A stretch of 64,000 bases of DNA from Saccharopolyspora shandongensis (GTDB lineage Bacteria; Actinomycetota; Actinomycetes; Mycobacteriales; Pseudonocardiaceae). Below the pieces are notes generated by a model. That model was not told where the DNA came from. It did no database searches and saw nothing but the letters and a program-made list of their open reading frames with translations. Position 1 is the first letter of the stretch; each line of letters begins with the position of its first letter. Shown here piece by piece: positions 25,657 to 34,187 of this stretch. Made by a program: the position numbers and the translations under genes. The stretch is taken from positions 62,001 through 126,000 of the forward strand of contig NZ_FNOK01000001.1 of assembly GCF_900106995.1 (NCBI RefSeq), given 5' to 3'.

Positions 25657-26667
25657 TCAGCGCACTTCCAGGGTCCGCGAGTCGAGCAGCCGCCGGGTGT
25701 GCGCGTCGAGGGCGGCCGCCTGCTCCAGGTCGACCTCCCGGAAGGTCACCGCGTCGCGGCCCGGCCGGAGCTGGCCGACCTTCCACAGCGACGCGGACGC
25801 CACCGTGGCGATCACCGCGAACCCGCCCGACGTGTGGCTGTCCGGGCCCAGGATGGTGAGCACGTCGCCGTACGCCAGGATCCCGCCGAGCGGGTAACTC
25901 CCGTCGAGGATGTTCGACGGATGGCCGCCGGCGATGTCCCCGCCGTCGCGCGCCCAGCGGAACCGGTGCGGGTTGAACCGCACGGCCACGCGATCGGAGC
26001 TCAGGTCGCAACGCCACGCCGTCCCGAGGAACTCGGCGAAGTCCTCGGCCGTCAGGAAGTCCGGGTCGGCGTGCGGGCCGCGGAGGACCTCGATCTCCCA
26101 GCTGTCCGAGTAGACCGGCCGCAGCGAGGCCGGCACCCGGCGGCGGCGCCGCGGATCGCCGTCGGGCGCGCCGATCCGCAGGATGTCGGCCCGTTCGAGC
26201 GCCCGGCCGTCGTGGCCGCCGATCCCGGCCACTAGGAAGGTCGACTTCGACCCGAACACCGCGGGGACGACGATGCCGCCCGCGACCGCGAGGTAAAGCC
26301 GGTACCCGGCGCCACGGATGACGCCGCAGCCGAGCTGATCGCCCGCCCGCACCGGCACCGACTCCCACATCGGGATCGGCTCGCCGTTGAGCGAGACGTC
26401 CGCCTCCGGGCCGCACACCGCGATGGTGCCGGCGCACAGCAGGCTCGCCTGGAAGCGGCCGAGGGGGATCTCCAGCGCCGCCGCGCCCGGGCGGTTGCCG
26501 ACCAGGATGTTCGCCAGCCGGAACGCCAGGTGATCGACCGGGCCGGACGGGAAGAACCCCAGCGACTGCCTGCCGAGCCGCCCGGGGTGGTCCTGGACTG
26601 TCGTCTGCAGGCCCGGCTCCACGACCTCCAGCGCCTGGGTGGCCGCGTCCTCCGCGCGCGCGGTCAC
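25657..26667 (-). CDS. 5-oxoprolinase subunit C-like protein (KipA/AHS2 domain), copy 1
   Basis: A 336-residue AHS2-domain protein. EPGLQTTVQDHPGRLGRQSLGFFPSGPVDHLAF is the typical start (shown here from residue 17), with GGFAVIATV near the end. Family members form the second half of a carboxyltransferase or amidase active site: PxpC with PxpA and PxpB hydrolyses 5-oxoproline with ATP, and the same domain occurs in urea carboxylase. This copy is coupled by GTGA to a PxpB gene and has no PxpA next to it. It differs strongly from the second copy at 36434-37402, so the pair is not a recent duplication. Confidence 0.85.
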   Translation of the reverse strand: MTARAEDAATQALEVVEPGLQTTVQDHPGRLGRQSLGFFPSGPVDHLAFRLANILVGNRPGAAALEIPLGRFQASLLCAGTIAVCGPEADVSLNGEPIPMWESVPVRAGDQLGCGVIRGAGYRLYLAVAGGIVVPAVFGSKSTFLVAGIGGHDGRALERADILRIGAPDGDPRRRRRVPASLRPVYSDSWEIEVLRGPHADPDFLTAEDFAEFLGTAWRCDLSSDRVAVRFNPHRFRWARDGGDIAGGHPSNILDGSYPLGGILAYGDVLTILGPDSHTSGGFAVIATVASASLWKVGQLRPGRDAVTFREVDLEQAAALDAHTRRLLDSRTLEVR

Positions 26668-27635
26668 GGGATCTTGACCAGCTCGTGGGCCGCCTGGCGA
26701 GCCGCGCGGCGGCGCTCGGTCTCCGCCGCCACCCGCTCGTCCTTCGCGGTCGTGAAGTGCTCCGCCACGGCGTACTCGCCGGGCTCGATGTCGTAGTCGT
26801 ACCGCCCCTCGAACACCTGCCTGCGCAGTTCGATCAGCTCGGCTTCGCCGGTGCGGAAGAAGGAGATCCGGTCGCACGGGTAGATGAGGATGGGGTCGAT
26901 CCGGTGCGCGCGGGGCCGCCGGGTCAGCGCGCTGATCGGGAGCGTCCGGCCGAAGATCTGGTAGGAGCCCGACGATTCGATCGGGTAGATGACGAGGCAC
27001 GGCCCGCCCAGGGCGACGGCGCCCTCCGGGGTCCAGCCCCGCGCCGGGTTGTACTTCGGCGCGGACACCTCGGACCGGGGATCCAGCGGCAGCAGCGAGG
27101 GCAACCCCGGGTAGAACCCGGTGAAGGCGTTCCACCACTCGGTTTCCAGGATTCGCGCGTAGAAGCTCTCGCGGTCCGGCAGGCCGTTGCACGCCACGAT
27201 GTAGTCGATGTTGTTGCCGTCGACCACGTTCGGCGCCTCCGGCCGGGTGCTGATCCGGTAGCGGTTCACCGCCTCCCGCGACGTCGAATCGTCGAACGCG
27301 ATCGGCAACCGCAGCCGGCGGCTCGGCAGCACGAGCGACGCGGGCGCGGGGATGTCCTGGTGGCACGCCTCCAGTTCCGCGACGACCCCGGCCTGCTCGA
27401 TCACCGTGGGGTCGTAGTAGACGAGGAGCGACCGGAGTCCGGGCACCACTTCGAGGATCCCGCGCACCGGGTGCGTGTTCAGGTGCCGGGCCGCGGCGTG
27501 CACGAAGAAGTTGACGCCGAGGTCGACCGGGAACTGCTGCCCGTACTCGATCAAGACGCCGCGATCACCGGCGGTCCGGTAGGTCGCGCGCAGCCCGCTG
27601 GTACGCAGCTCGGCGGTCGCGATTATCGCTGCCAT
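26664..27635 (-). CDS. 5-oxoprolinase subunit B-like protein (KipI/AHS1 domain), copy 1
   Basis: A 323-residue AHS1-domain protein, longer than typical PxpB (about 220-290). It has AGDRGVLIEYGQ at the start, NAFTGFYPGLPSLLPLDPR in the middle and GSYQIFGRTLPI further on, equivalent to the GFxPGFxYL and GGWxxIGxTP patterns of the family with several substitutions. A charged C-terminal tail rich in Arg and Ala (residues 290-323) is extra. With PxpC it should form a heteromer acting on an amide or lactam. It is the first gene of the minus-strand operon and divergent from PucR, the likely regulator. Confidence 0.83.
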   Translation of the reverse strand: MAAIIATAELRTSGLRATYRTAGDRGVLIEYGQQFPVDLGVNFFVHAAARHLNTHPVRGILEVVPGLRSLLVYYDPTVIEQAGVVAELEACHQDIPAPASLVLPSRRLRLPIAFDDSTSREAVNRYRISTRPEAPNVVDGNNIDYIVACNGLPDRESFYARILETEWWNAFTGFYPGLPSLLPLDPRSEVSAPKYNPARGWTPEGAVALGGPCLVIYPIESSGSYQIFGRTLPISALTRRPRAHRIDPILIYPCDRISFFRTGEAELIELRRQVFEGRYDYDIEPGEYAVAEHFTTAKDERVAAETERRRAARQAAHELVKIP

Positions 27636-27901
27636 GAACGACGGCCTCCCGAAATCCCTTGCCTGCTGGGGTGGCTAGCCAGTCTCCACATACCTGCCGG
27701 TGAACGCGATGCACAAGTTGTACAGAGATCCAGAGCCCCTTGTCCAGCCCGGCTCATCGCCGCTCCCGCCGTGCTAACGTCCGCTCCTCCAGCAGGCCCG
27801 CCGCCGTATCCGGCCCGGTGGGACGCTCCCCCGCTGCCGAAAGCGCGGTTCGCTCTCCCATTTTCGGCGCCGACCCGCGCGAAACCCGATCAGGAGGCAC
27901 G

Positions 27902-29428
27902 ATGTCGACGCTGACGGTCCAGGCGCTCGTCGACAGGTCCGACCTCAACCTGACCGTGGTGGCGGGCGGCGACGCGCCCGCGATGCGGAAGGCGTTGACG
28001 TGGGCGCTCATCAGCGAGCTGCCGGATCCTTCGTCCTATGTCGACGGTGGCGAACTGGTGTTGACAACCGGCTCCCGGATCCCGCAGGGTGTGGAGGCCC
28101 GGAAGCAGTACGTCGACCGGCTGGCCGCGGCCGGCGCCGTCGCGCTCGGATTCGGCACCACCGCCTACTACTCGAACGTGCCCGCGGATCTCGTGGCGGC
28201 GGCGGGAGAAGCGGGCCTCCCGCTGCTCTCCGTCCCGGCCGAGACCCGCTTCGGGGCCATCAGCCGCTTCGTGGCCGCCCGCATCTCCGACGAGCGGCAG
28301 AAGGAGTGGCAGTACGCGGTCGCCGCGCAGCGCGACCTCACCCGCGCCTCGCTGTCGCCGTACGCGGCGCGCGCGATGGTCGAGCGGCTGGCGAAGGCCA
28401 CCCACAGCTGGGTGTTGCTGCTCGACCAGGACGGCGGGCTACGTGCCGGAGTCCCGGCCGCGCGCATGCACCTGGCCCGGATCCGCATCGACCTGCCCCG
28501 GCTGCGGGAGCAGGACAACTCGTCGAGCCTGAGCATGACGGTCGCGGGCGAATCCGTGGTGCTGTTCCCGCTGACCGTACGCGAACGCATCCGGGGCTAC
28601 CTGGCGGTGGGCCGATCGACGCGGTTCAGCCTCGCCGAGCAGTCGGTGCTGGCGACGGCTGTGTCCCTGCTGTGCGCAGACCTGCACAGCGCCTGGGGAA
28701 TCCTCGACAGCCGACGCCGGCAGCGCCGGGCGGTGTTCCAGACGGCGGTCGCGGGGAACGCCGAGCTCGCGTCGTCGATCGCCGAAGCGCTCGACGCCGA
28801 CTTCCCCGCGGGAAACCTGCGCGTCGCGCTCCTGGGCGCGCCGACCGGGTACGAGACCGAACTGCTCGAACACGCCGAGAACGACCACGGGCTGCGCAGC
28901 CTGTGCGCGCTGGTCACCGAGTGGGAACGCGGCCGGGTCGTCGTCGTCATGCCGCCCGCCGAAGGCGACATCCGCACCCTGGAATCGCTGCTGCGCCGGA
29001 TCCCGCACGCGCGGGGCGCGGTCAGCGATCCGACGAGCCCGCACGAGCTTCCCGAAGCGTGGAAGCAGGTTCGCGCCGTGTTCACCAGCGCGTCGGGCAC
29101 GGCCGGGAAGCTGGCGCTCGCCAGCGACGTCGTGACGGCCGGCGTGCTGCAGCACCTGAACAACGCCGAGGCGCGCGGCTGGGCGGAAGCGCTGCTGGCG
29201 CCGCTGAGCGACAGGGCCCGGAACTCGAAGATCGATCTGCGGCACACGTTGCGGACGTTCCTCGCGAACAACGGGCAGTCGGACGCGTCCGCCTCCGCCC
29301 TCGGCATCCACCGCCACACGCTGCGGCACCGGATGGGCAAGGTCGCCGAGGTGCTGGGCCGCGACATCGACGACCCGACGACGCGGGCGGAGCTGTGGAT
29401 CGCGCTGCAGCTCGACGACCGGCTCTGA
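27902..29428 (+). CDS. PucR-family transcriptional regulator
   Basis: A 508-residue regulator. The N-terminal PucR domain spans about residues 5-125 (LTVQALVDRSDLNLTVVAGG, then GGELVLTTGSRIP), and the C-terminal helix-turn-helix reads TLRTFLANNGQSDASASALG followed by IHRHTLRHRMGKV. PucR-type activators usually control purine or amide nitrogen catabolism and similar pathways. It lies divergently between the PxpBC-led operon and the diiron monooxygenase operon, so it could serve either or both. Start ATG 27902 follows AGGAGGCACG. A weak version of the CTTGTTCAAG site (CTTGTCCAGC) appears upstream at 27739. Confidence 0.9.
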   Translation: MSTLTVQALVDRSDLNLTVVAGGDAPAMRKALTWALISELPDPSSYVDGGELVLTTGSRIPQGVEARKQYVDRLAAAGAVALGFGTTAYYSNVPADLVAAAGEAGLPLLSVPAETRFGAISRFVAARISDERQKEWQYAVAAQRDLTRASLSPYAARAMVERLAKATHSWVLLLDQDGGLRAGVPAARMHLARIRIDLPRLREQDNSSSLSMTVAGESVVLFPLTVRERIRGYLAVGRSTRFSLAEQSVLATAVSLLCADLHSAWGILDSRRRQRRAVFQTAVAGNAELASSIAEALDADFPAGNLRVALLGAPTGYETELLEHAENDHGLRSLCALVTEWERGRVVVVMPPAEGDIRTLESLLRRIPHARGAVSDPTSPHELPEAWKQVRAVFTSASGTAGKLALASDVVTAGVLQHLNNAEARGWAEALLAPLSDRARNSKIDLRHTLRTFLANNGQSDASASALGIHRHTLRHRMGKVAEVLGRDIDDPTTRAELWIALQLDDRL

Positions 29429-29573
29429 CCAGCACCTACCGGTTCCGGCGCTCCAACCTGGCGAGGTTCGCGCGGCCGTTGTCCAGAATGCGCACTGCCC
29501 CCTGCGGCGGCGGCCGAACAAGATCTGAGGCGCAAGTCACGCCGAGATCGGCACGGTGAGCCAGGAGGCACCA

Positions 29574-29743
29574 ATGGGCACGTCGCTGCACCCCCCGCAG
29601 CTGATCACGAACTCCCGGACCACCCGACCTACCTGCTGCGGCCCGCCGATCCGCGGACGGTCACGTTCGGCTTCTGCGCGCCTTCCATGACGTTCTGCTA
29701 TCCCGGCTGCGAAGGGCCGCTGGGCTCCGAGCACGGCAGTTGA
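29574..29743 (+). pseudogene. Small Cys-rich ORF, apparently frameshifted
   Basis: An ATG at 29574 with AGGAGG at ideal spacing opens a frame that ends at 29690. A second frame, open to 29743, continues PDHPTYLLRPADPRTV and ends with FGFCAPSMTFCYPGCEG. If one C were missing near the CCC at 29617-29619, the two would join as a 56-residue protein with three cysteines (C-x6-C-x3-C). It is 47 bases upstream of the monooxygenase alpha gene. It may be a broken accessory protein or an error in the sequence. The remaining bases of the gap 29429-29790 show nothing else. Confidence 0.4.
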
Positions 29744-29790
29744 TCCAGCCAGAAACCCCTGCACGGCAACGAATCGCTGAGGAGCGACCT

Positions 29791-31287
29791 ATGGCGCTGC
29801 TGGAACGCGCGCAGTGGTACGACATCGCGCGCAACACCGAGTGGACCCCGCGGTACGTGACGGTGGACGAGCTCTTCCCGCCGGAGCTCAGCGGCGGCGA
29901 GGGCCTGCCCGACGCGGTGTGGTCCACCTACGACGAGCCCTACAAGATCAGCTACCGCGAGTACGTGGACGTGCAGCGGCAGAAGGACGCGGGCGCCTAC
30001 TCGGTGAAGGCGGCGCTGGAGCGGGCCGACCTGTACAACAAGGCCGACCCCGGCTGGATCTCCATCCTCAAGGAGCACTACGCCGCGGTGGCGCTCGTCG
30101 AGTACGGCGCCTCGTTCCAGGAAGCGCGCTTCGTGCGCTGGTCCAAGGCGCCGGGCATGCGCAACATGGCCACCTTCGGCATGCTGGACGAGATCCGCCA
30201 CGGCCAGATCCAGCTGTTCTTCCCGCACGAGTACGTGAACAAGGACCGCCAGTTCGAGTGGTCGCACGCGGCCATGTTCACCGACAACTGGGTCACGCTC
30301 GGCGCGCGGCACTTCTTCGACGACGTGATGATGACCCGCGACGCCCTGTCCACGTCGATCTTCGCCAACTTCGCGTTCGAGACGGGCTTCACGAACCTGC
30401 AGTTCATCGGCCTGTCCGGGGACGCGGCGAACGCGGGCGACTTCACCTTCGCCAAGCTCATCCAGAGCATCCAGTCCGACGAGGCCCGGCACGCGCAGCT
30501 CGGCACGCCGCTGCTGCAGATGCTGATCGAGAACGGGCAGAAGGCCGAGGCGCAGAAGAAGATCGACATCGCCTTCTGGCGCTCCTACCGGCTGTTCACC
30601 ATCCTCTCCGGCATCCCGATGGACTACTACGTGCCGCTGGACGTGCGCGGCGAGTCCTTCAAGGAGTTCATGCAGGAGTGGATCGTCACGCAGTTCATGC
30701 GATCCCTGGAGGACCTGGGCCTGTCCAAGCCCTGGTACTGGGACATCTTCCTGCGCGACATCTCCGAGCACCACCACGGCCAGCACCTCGGCACCTACTC
30801 GTGGCGCCCCACCCTGTGGTGGAACCCGGCCGCCGGCGTCAGCCCCGACGAGCGGGACTGGCTGGAGCAGAAGTACCCCGGCTGGAACGACACCTTCGGC
30901 AAGGTGTGGGACGTCCTGATCGACAACTTCGCAGGCGGCCGCACCGAGAAGACGGTCCCGGGCACCCTGCCGGTCATCTGCAACGTCTCCCAGCTGCCGA
31001 TCGTCGGCACCCCTTCGCAGACGCTGCGCGACATCTCGATCGTCCACGAAGGACGCCGCTACCACTTCGCGTCCGAAGTGGACAGGTGGATCTTCGAGGA
31101 CGACCCGGAGCGCTACCGCCACCACAAGAACCTCGTCGACCGGTTCCTCGGCGGCGACATCCAGCCCGCCGACCTCGGCGGCGTCCTGGAGTACATGGGG
31201 CTCGGCACCGTCGGCCCCGGCGGCGAGGACGCGCACGGCTTCGCCTGGGTCGACACCTACCGCAACAAGCTCTCCAACGTCGGCTGA
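29791..31287 (+). CDS. Diiron monooxygenase hydroxylase, alpha subunit (TmoA-like)
   Basis: A 498-residue protein, the same length as toluene-4-monooxygenase alpha. The diiron ligands are all present and at the same numbers as in that enzyme: Glu104, Glu134, His137, Glu197, Glu231 and His234, in VEYGAS, LDEIRHGQ, FETGFTN and SDEARHAQ. Thr201 near the site is kept too. It activates O2 and inserts an oxygen into an aromatic or alkene carbon. Substrate unknown. ATG 29791 has GAGGAGCG upstream. The ferredoxin and reductase that usually feed it are not encoded in this operon. Confidence 0.93.
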   Translation: MALLERAQWYDIARNTEWTPRYVTVDELFPPELSGGEGLPDAVWSTYDEPYKISYREYVDVQRQKDAGAYSVKAALERADLYNKADPGWISILKEHYAAVALVEYGASFQEARFVRWSKAPGMRNMATFGMLDEIRHGQIQLFFPHEYVNKDRQFEWSHAAMFTDNWVTLGARHFFDDVMMTRDALSTSIFANFAFETGFTNLQFIGLSGDAANAGDFTFAKLIQSIQSDEARHAQLGTPLLQMLIENGQKAEAQKKIDIAFWRSYRLFTILSGIPMDYYVPLDVRGESFKEFMQEWIVTQFMRSLEDLGLSKPWYWDIFLRDISEHHHGQHLGTYSWRPTLWWNPAAGVSPDERDWLEQKYPGWNDTFGKVWDVLIDNFAGGRTEKTVPGTLPVICNVSQLPIVGTPSQTLRDISIVHEGRRYHFASEVDRWIFEDDPERYRHHKNLVDRFLGGDIQPADLGGVLEYMGLGTVGPGGEDAHGFAWVDTYRNKLSNVG

Positions 31288-31311
31288 CCGGCGCATCGAG
31301 GAGGTCCAGTC

Positions 31312-31566
31312 ATGGCAGTCATCCCGTTGGCGGCGAACTTCGCCGGCGACTTCGTCATCAAGCTCCTCCCGGTCGACTCCGGGAACACGATGGACGAGGT
31401 GGCCGCGGCCGCCGCCGCGAACTCGGTCGGCATCCACGTCCCCGATCAGCCGGGCCGCGTCCTGCGCGTCCGCAAGCAGGGCGCCGAAGCGCCGTACGGG
31501 CGCGGCACCACGGTCGCCGACGCGGCGCTCGAACCGACCGAGTGCGTTGAAATCTACTTCGAGTGA
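31312..31566 (+). CDS. Diiron monooxygenase gamma subunit (TmoB-like)
   Basis: An 84-residue protein with the ubiquitin-like fold pattern of TmoB: it starts MAVIPLAANFAGDFVIKLLPVDSGNTMDE and ends with ECVEIYF. It binds the alpha-beta hydroxylase dimer as the small structural subunit. GAGGAGG lies upstream of ATG 31312, which follows the alpha gene by 24 bases. In classical tmo operons the Rieske ferredoxin gene (tmoC) comes next; here only nine bases separate this gene from the effector gene. Confidence 0.85.
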   Translation: MAVIPLAANFAGDFVIKLLPVDSGNTMDEVAAAAAANSVGIHVPDQPGRVLRVRKQGAEAPYGRGTTVADAALEPTECVEIYFE

Positions 31567-31575
31567 GGAACTCCG

Positions 31576-31914
31576 ATGAGCGACACCGATCCCATCGTCG
31601 ACCCCGTCGGCCCGGTCCTCCAGTCCGGTGAGGTGGCCCGCGCGGTCGCCGACGCCGCGGTGATCGACAACCCCGGGCGCCGCGTCGACGTCCGGGACCG
31701 CGGCTCCTACCTGCGCATCGAGGTCGAGGGCGGCGAGTGCGTGCTGCACCGCGCCACGATCGCCGAGGAGCTCGGCCGGCCCTTCAAGATGTCCGAACTC
31801 GAACTGATCATGCCGTCGTTCGTCGGCCGGATCGACACCGGCAGCGACGTCTACCGCTTCTTCCACACCTTCGAGCAGGCGAAGAGCCCCAAGCCCGGGG
31901 AGGCCCACGCATGA
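31576..31914 (+). CDS. Diiron monooxygenase effector/coupling protein (TmoD/MmoB-like)
   Basis: A 112-residue protein of the MmoB/TmoD effector family: VGPVLQSGEVARAVADAAVIDNPGR near the N-terminus, followed by the beta-rich YLRIEVEGGECVLHRATIAE and a helical end FKMSELELIMPSF. Effector proteins bind the hydroxylase and time substrate entry and oxygen activation. It overlaps the beta-subunit gene by ATGA. ATG 31576 has GAGGAACTCCG upstream. Confidence 0.88.
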   Translation: MSDTDPIVDPVGPVLQSGEVARAVADAAVIDNPGRRVDVRDRGSYLRIEVEGGECVLHRATIAEELGRPFKMSELELIMPSFVGRIDTGSDVYRFFHTFEQAKSPKPGEAHA

Positions 31915-32897
31915 GCGCACCGATGAAACCACTCAAGACCTGGGGCCACCTGGCGGCCCGGCGCCGCAAGCCCAGCGAGTACGAGATCGTCTCCACGAAG
32001 CTGCTGTGGCACACCCGGGACGCCGAGCAGCCGTGGGACGTCGGGCACACCGGCTTCATGGCCGACTTCTACCGGAAGTACCGCAACCAGAGCCCGGTCA
32101 CCCACGAGGACTGGGACGGCTTCCGCGACCCCGACGAGCTGGTCTACCGCACCTACAACATCCTGCAGGACGGCCAGGAGACGTACGTCGAAGGCCTGCT
32201 CGACCAGCACAACTCCGAGGGCCACGACAAGGGGCTCGCGCCGGAGTGGACCGCCGCGCTCGTGCAGCTCTACACGCCGAGCCGCTACCTGCTGCACACC
32301 ATCCAGATGGCCAGCGCCTACCTGGTGCACATGTCACCGGCCAGCACGATCGCGAACTGCGCCGCGTTCCAGGCGGCCGACTCGCTGCGCTGGCTGTCCA
32401 ATGTGGCCTACCGGACGGCGGAGCTCGGGCTGGCGCACCCCAGCATCGGATTCGGCGAGCGCGAGCGGGAGCTCTGGGAGGAACTGCCCGTCTGGCAGGG
32501 CTTCCGCGAGCTCATGGAGCGGCAGCTCACCACGTTCGACTGGGCCGAGGCCTTCGTCGCGCTCAACGTCGTCGCCAAGCCCGCCTTCGACGAGTTGGTG
32601 CTCAGGCAGCTCGGCCTCAGCGCGCGCCGGCACGGCGACACGCTGCACGCGCTGCTGGCGGAGGCCGCGCTGCGCGACAGCGAGCGCTCGCGCCGGTGGA
32701 CCTCGGCGCTGGTCGCGCACATGTCCGAAGTCGATGCCAACCTGCCGCAGCTCACCGAGTGGGTCGCGAAGTGGCAGCCGCTGGCGGACACCGCGATCCG
32801 GGCGTACGGCGAGGAGATCCCGGAGAACGCCGAGGCGGCGGACAATGCCATCGGCGCGGTGAAGGCGTTCCAGCGGCAGCTCGGACTGGGCAGCTGA
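31911..32897 (+). CDS. Diiron monooxygenase beta subunit (TmoE-like)
   Basis: A 328-residue helical protein matching the TmoE beta subunit in length and pattern: KTWGHLAARRRKPSEYEIVS at the start, DPDELVYRTYNILQDGQE, and SRYLLHTIQMASAYLVHM. The fold is like alpha but without iron ligands, as expected. It pairs with alpha and gamma to make the (alpha-beta-gamma)2 hydroxylase. It overlaps the effector gene at its start and is followed after five bases by a small ORF with a Rieske-like tail. Confidence 0.9.
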   Translation: MSAPMKPLKTWGHLAARRRKPSEYEIVSTKLLWHTRDAEQPWDVGHTGFMADFYRKYRNQSPVTHEDWDGFRDPDELVYRTYNILQDGQETYVEGLLDQHNSEGHDKGLAPEWTAALVQLYTPSRYLLHTIQMASAYLVHMSPASTIANCAAFQAADSLRWLSNVAYRTAELGLAHPSIGFGERERELWEELPVWQGFRELMERQLTTFDWAEAFVALNVVAKPAFDELVLRQLGLSARRHGDTLHALLAEAALRDSERSRRWTSALVAHMSEVDANLPQLTEWVAKWQPLADTAIRAYGEEIPENAEAADNAIGAVKAFQRQLGLGS

Positions 32898-32902
32898 CGA
32901 CG

Positions 32903-33076
32903 ATGGAGACCCTTGTGGAGCACCAGATCTCGGTGGCGGGCACCGACATCGGCTTCACGAGCTTCGAGGGCATCAACCCGGGCCACGCGCGCCTGGCCCG
33001 CTACCCGGTCAAGGTCGACGGCGACGAGGTCTACATCGATCCGGACGGCGACACCCCGAAGGTCGCCCATTGCTGA
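32903..33076 (+). CDS. Short protein with Rieske-like C-terminal tail, possible remnant
   Basis: A 57-residue ORF. The second half, GHARLARYPVKVDGDEVYID, resembles the end of Rieske ferredoxins (the segment after the cluster), but no CxH or CxxH ligand pair is present; the only cysteine is the last residue. It could be the remains of the ferredoxin gene otherwise missing from this monooxygenase operon, or an unrelated small subunit. Its start, ATG 32903, has a poor ribosome-binding site and depends on coupling with the beta-subunit gene. Confidence 0.45.
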   Translation: METLVEHQISVAGTDIGFTSFEGINPGHARLARYPVKVDGDEVYIDPDGDTPKVAHC

Positions 33077-33143
33077 AAGTCCGGCAGGTGGGCTGCCGCT
33101 TCAACGACGAGACCCGGGTCCGGGAGAGAACGAGGAACGAACG

Positions 33144-33866
33144 ATGGTTGCCATCAACTGCGACATGGGCGAGGCCTACAGCATCTACCGGTGCGGCGAC
33201 GACGAGGGCATCATGCCCTACATCACCGTCGCGAACGTCGCCTGCGGGTTCCACGCGGCCGACCCCGTCGTGATGCGGAAGACCGTAGCGCTGGCCAAGG
33301 AGCACTCCGTCAAGGTCGGGGCGCACCCGTCCTTCCCCGACCGCGACGGGTTCGGCCGCCGTGAGATGAAGATGGGCCGCGACGAGCTCACCGCGTCCGT
33401 CATCTACCAGGTCGGCGCGCTGGCCGCCTTCCTGCAGGAGGAGGAGATGCCGCTGAACCACATCAAGCCGCACGGCGCGCTGTACGGGCTGGCCGCCCGC
33501 GACGAGGAGGTCGCGGGCGCCATCGCGGATGCCGCCGAGGTCTTCGGCGTCCCGCTGATGGGCATGGCGAACTCCATGCACGAGCGGGTGTGGGGCGCGC
33601 GGGACGCGGGCTTCATCGCCGAGTACTACACCGATCTCGACTACCGCGACGACGGCTCGCTGATCATCACCCGCGAGCACGCCGCCTACGACCCGGCCCT
33701 CGCCGCGGAGCGTTCGGTGCGGGCCGTGACGGAGAACGTCGCGACTTCCGTCAGCGGCAAGGACATCCCGATGCGGGCGGACTGCATCTGCATCCACTCC
33801 GACACCCCGGGCGCCGTGGACCTCGCGAAGGCGGTCCACGCGGCCCTCAAGCCCTACCTGACCTGA
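33144..33866 (+). CDS. pxpA: LamB/YcsF family protein, 5-oxoprolinase subunit A (PxpA)-like
   Basis: A 240-residue protein of the YcsF family: INCDMGEAYSIYRCGDDEG at the start with the conserved acidic residues, ANVACGFHAADP, KVGAHPSFPDRDGFGRR, then HIKPHGALY. PxpA with PxpB and PxpC makes the ATP-dependent prokaryotic 5-oxoprolinase. It is the only PxpA-type gene in the window, though there are two PxpBC pairs. It follows a diiron monooxygenase operon and precedes biotin-dependent genes, so its natural lactam may differ from 5-oxoproline. Start ATG 33144 has CGAGGAACG upstream. Confidence 0.88.
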   Translation: MVAINCDMGEAYSIYRCGDDEGIMPYITVANVACGFHAADPVVMRKTVALAKEHSVKVGAHPSFPDRDGFGRREMKMGRDELTASVIYQVGALAAFLQEEEMPLNHIKPHGALYGLAARDEEVAGAIADAAEVFGVPLMGMANSMHERVWGARDAGFIAEYYTDLDYRDDGSLIITREHAAYDPALAAERSVRAVTENVATSVSGKDIPMRADCICIHSDTPGAVDLAKAVHAALKPYLT

Positions 33867-33873
33867 GCGAACC

Positions 33874-33901
33874 GGCGGCGGTCCCGCGCGGGGCCGCCGC
33901 C
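33874..33901 (+). terminator. GC-rich hairpin between pxpA and the biotin carrier gene
   Basis: GGCGGCGG and CCGCCGCC arms, with inner CCC/GGG pairing and one bulged T, form a compact hairpin eight bases past the PxpA stop. No T-run follows, so it may be only a partial terminator or protect the upstream mRNA end. Confidence 0.45.
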
Positions 33902-33938
33902 TCCCGATCGGACGAACCAACGATTGCGAGGTGCGCAG

Positions 33939-34187
33939 ATGGCTCGGCACGACGTGGTGTCGCCCATTCCCGGCGTCTTCTACCGCAGGCCCGATCCCAA
34001 CACCCCCGAGTACGTCGAAGTCGGCCAGCAGGTCGCGGCCGAGGACACCGTCGGCCTGGTGGAGATCATGAAGTCGTTCCACCAGATTCCCGCCGGCGTC
34101 GCAGGCACGGTCGTCGAGGTCGTCGCCGAGAGCGAGTCCGTGGTCGACGCCGGGCAGTCGCTCGTGGTCATCGAGGTCGACGGATGA
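33939..34187 (+). CDS. Biotin carboxyl carrier protein (BCCP-like)
   Basis: An 82-residue protein consisting only of a biotinyl domain. The lysine to be biotinylated is Lys45 in LVEIMKSFHQI, where EIMK replaces the usual AMKM/EAMK motif; strands either side (VSPIPGVFYRR and GVAGTVVEVVAESES) complete the fold. It carries carboxybiotin from the biotin carboxylase encoded next, whose gene overlaps it as ATGA, to a carboxyltransferase, here most likely the PxpB-PxpC pair. ATG 33939 is preferred because GAGG lies upstream. Confidence 0.88.
   Translation: MARHDVVSPIPGVFYRRPDPNTPEYVEVGQQVAAEDTVGLVEIMKSFHQIPAGVAGTVVEVVAESESVVDAGQSLVVIEVDG

Noticed and set aside
29698..31932. Minus-strand frame of over 700 codons opposite the diiron monooxygenase
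   Set aside because: Shadow of the alpha, gamma and effector genes, which show full families and diiron ligands on the plus strand.
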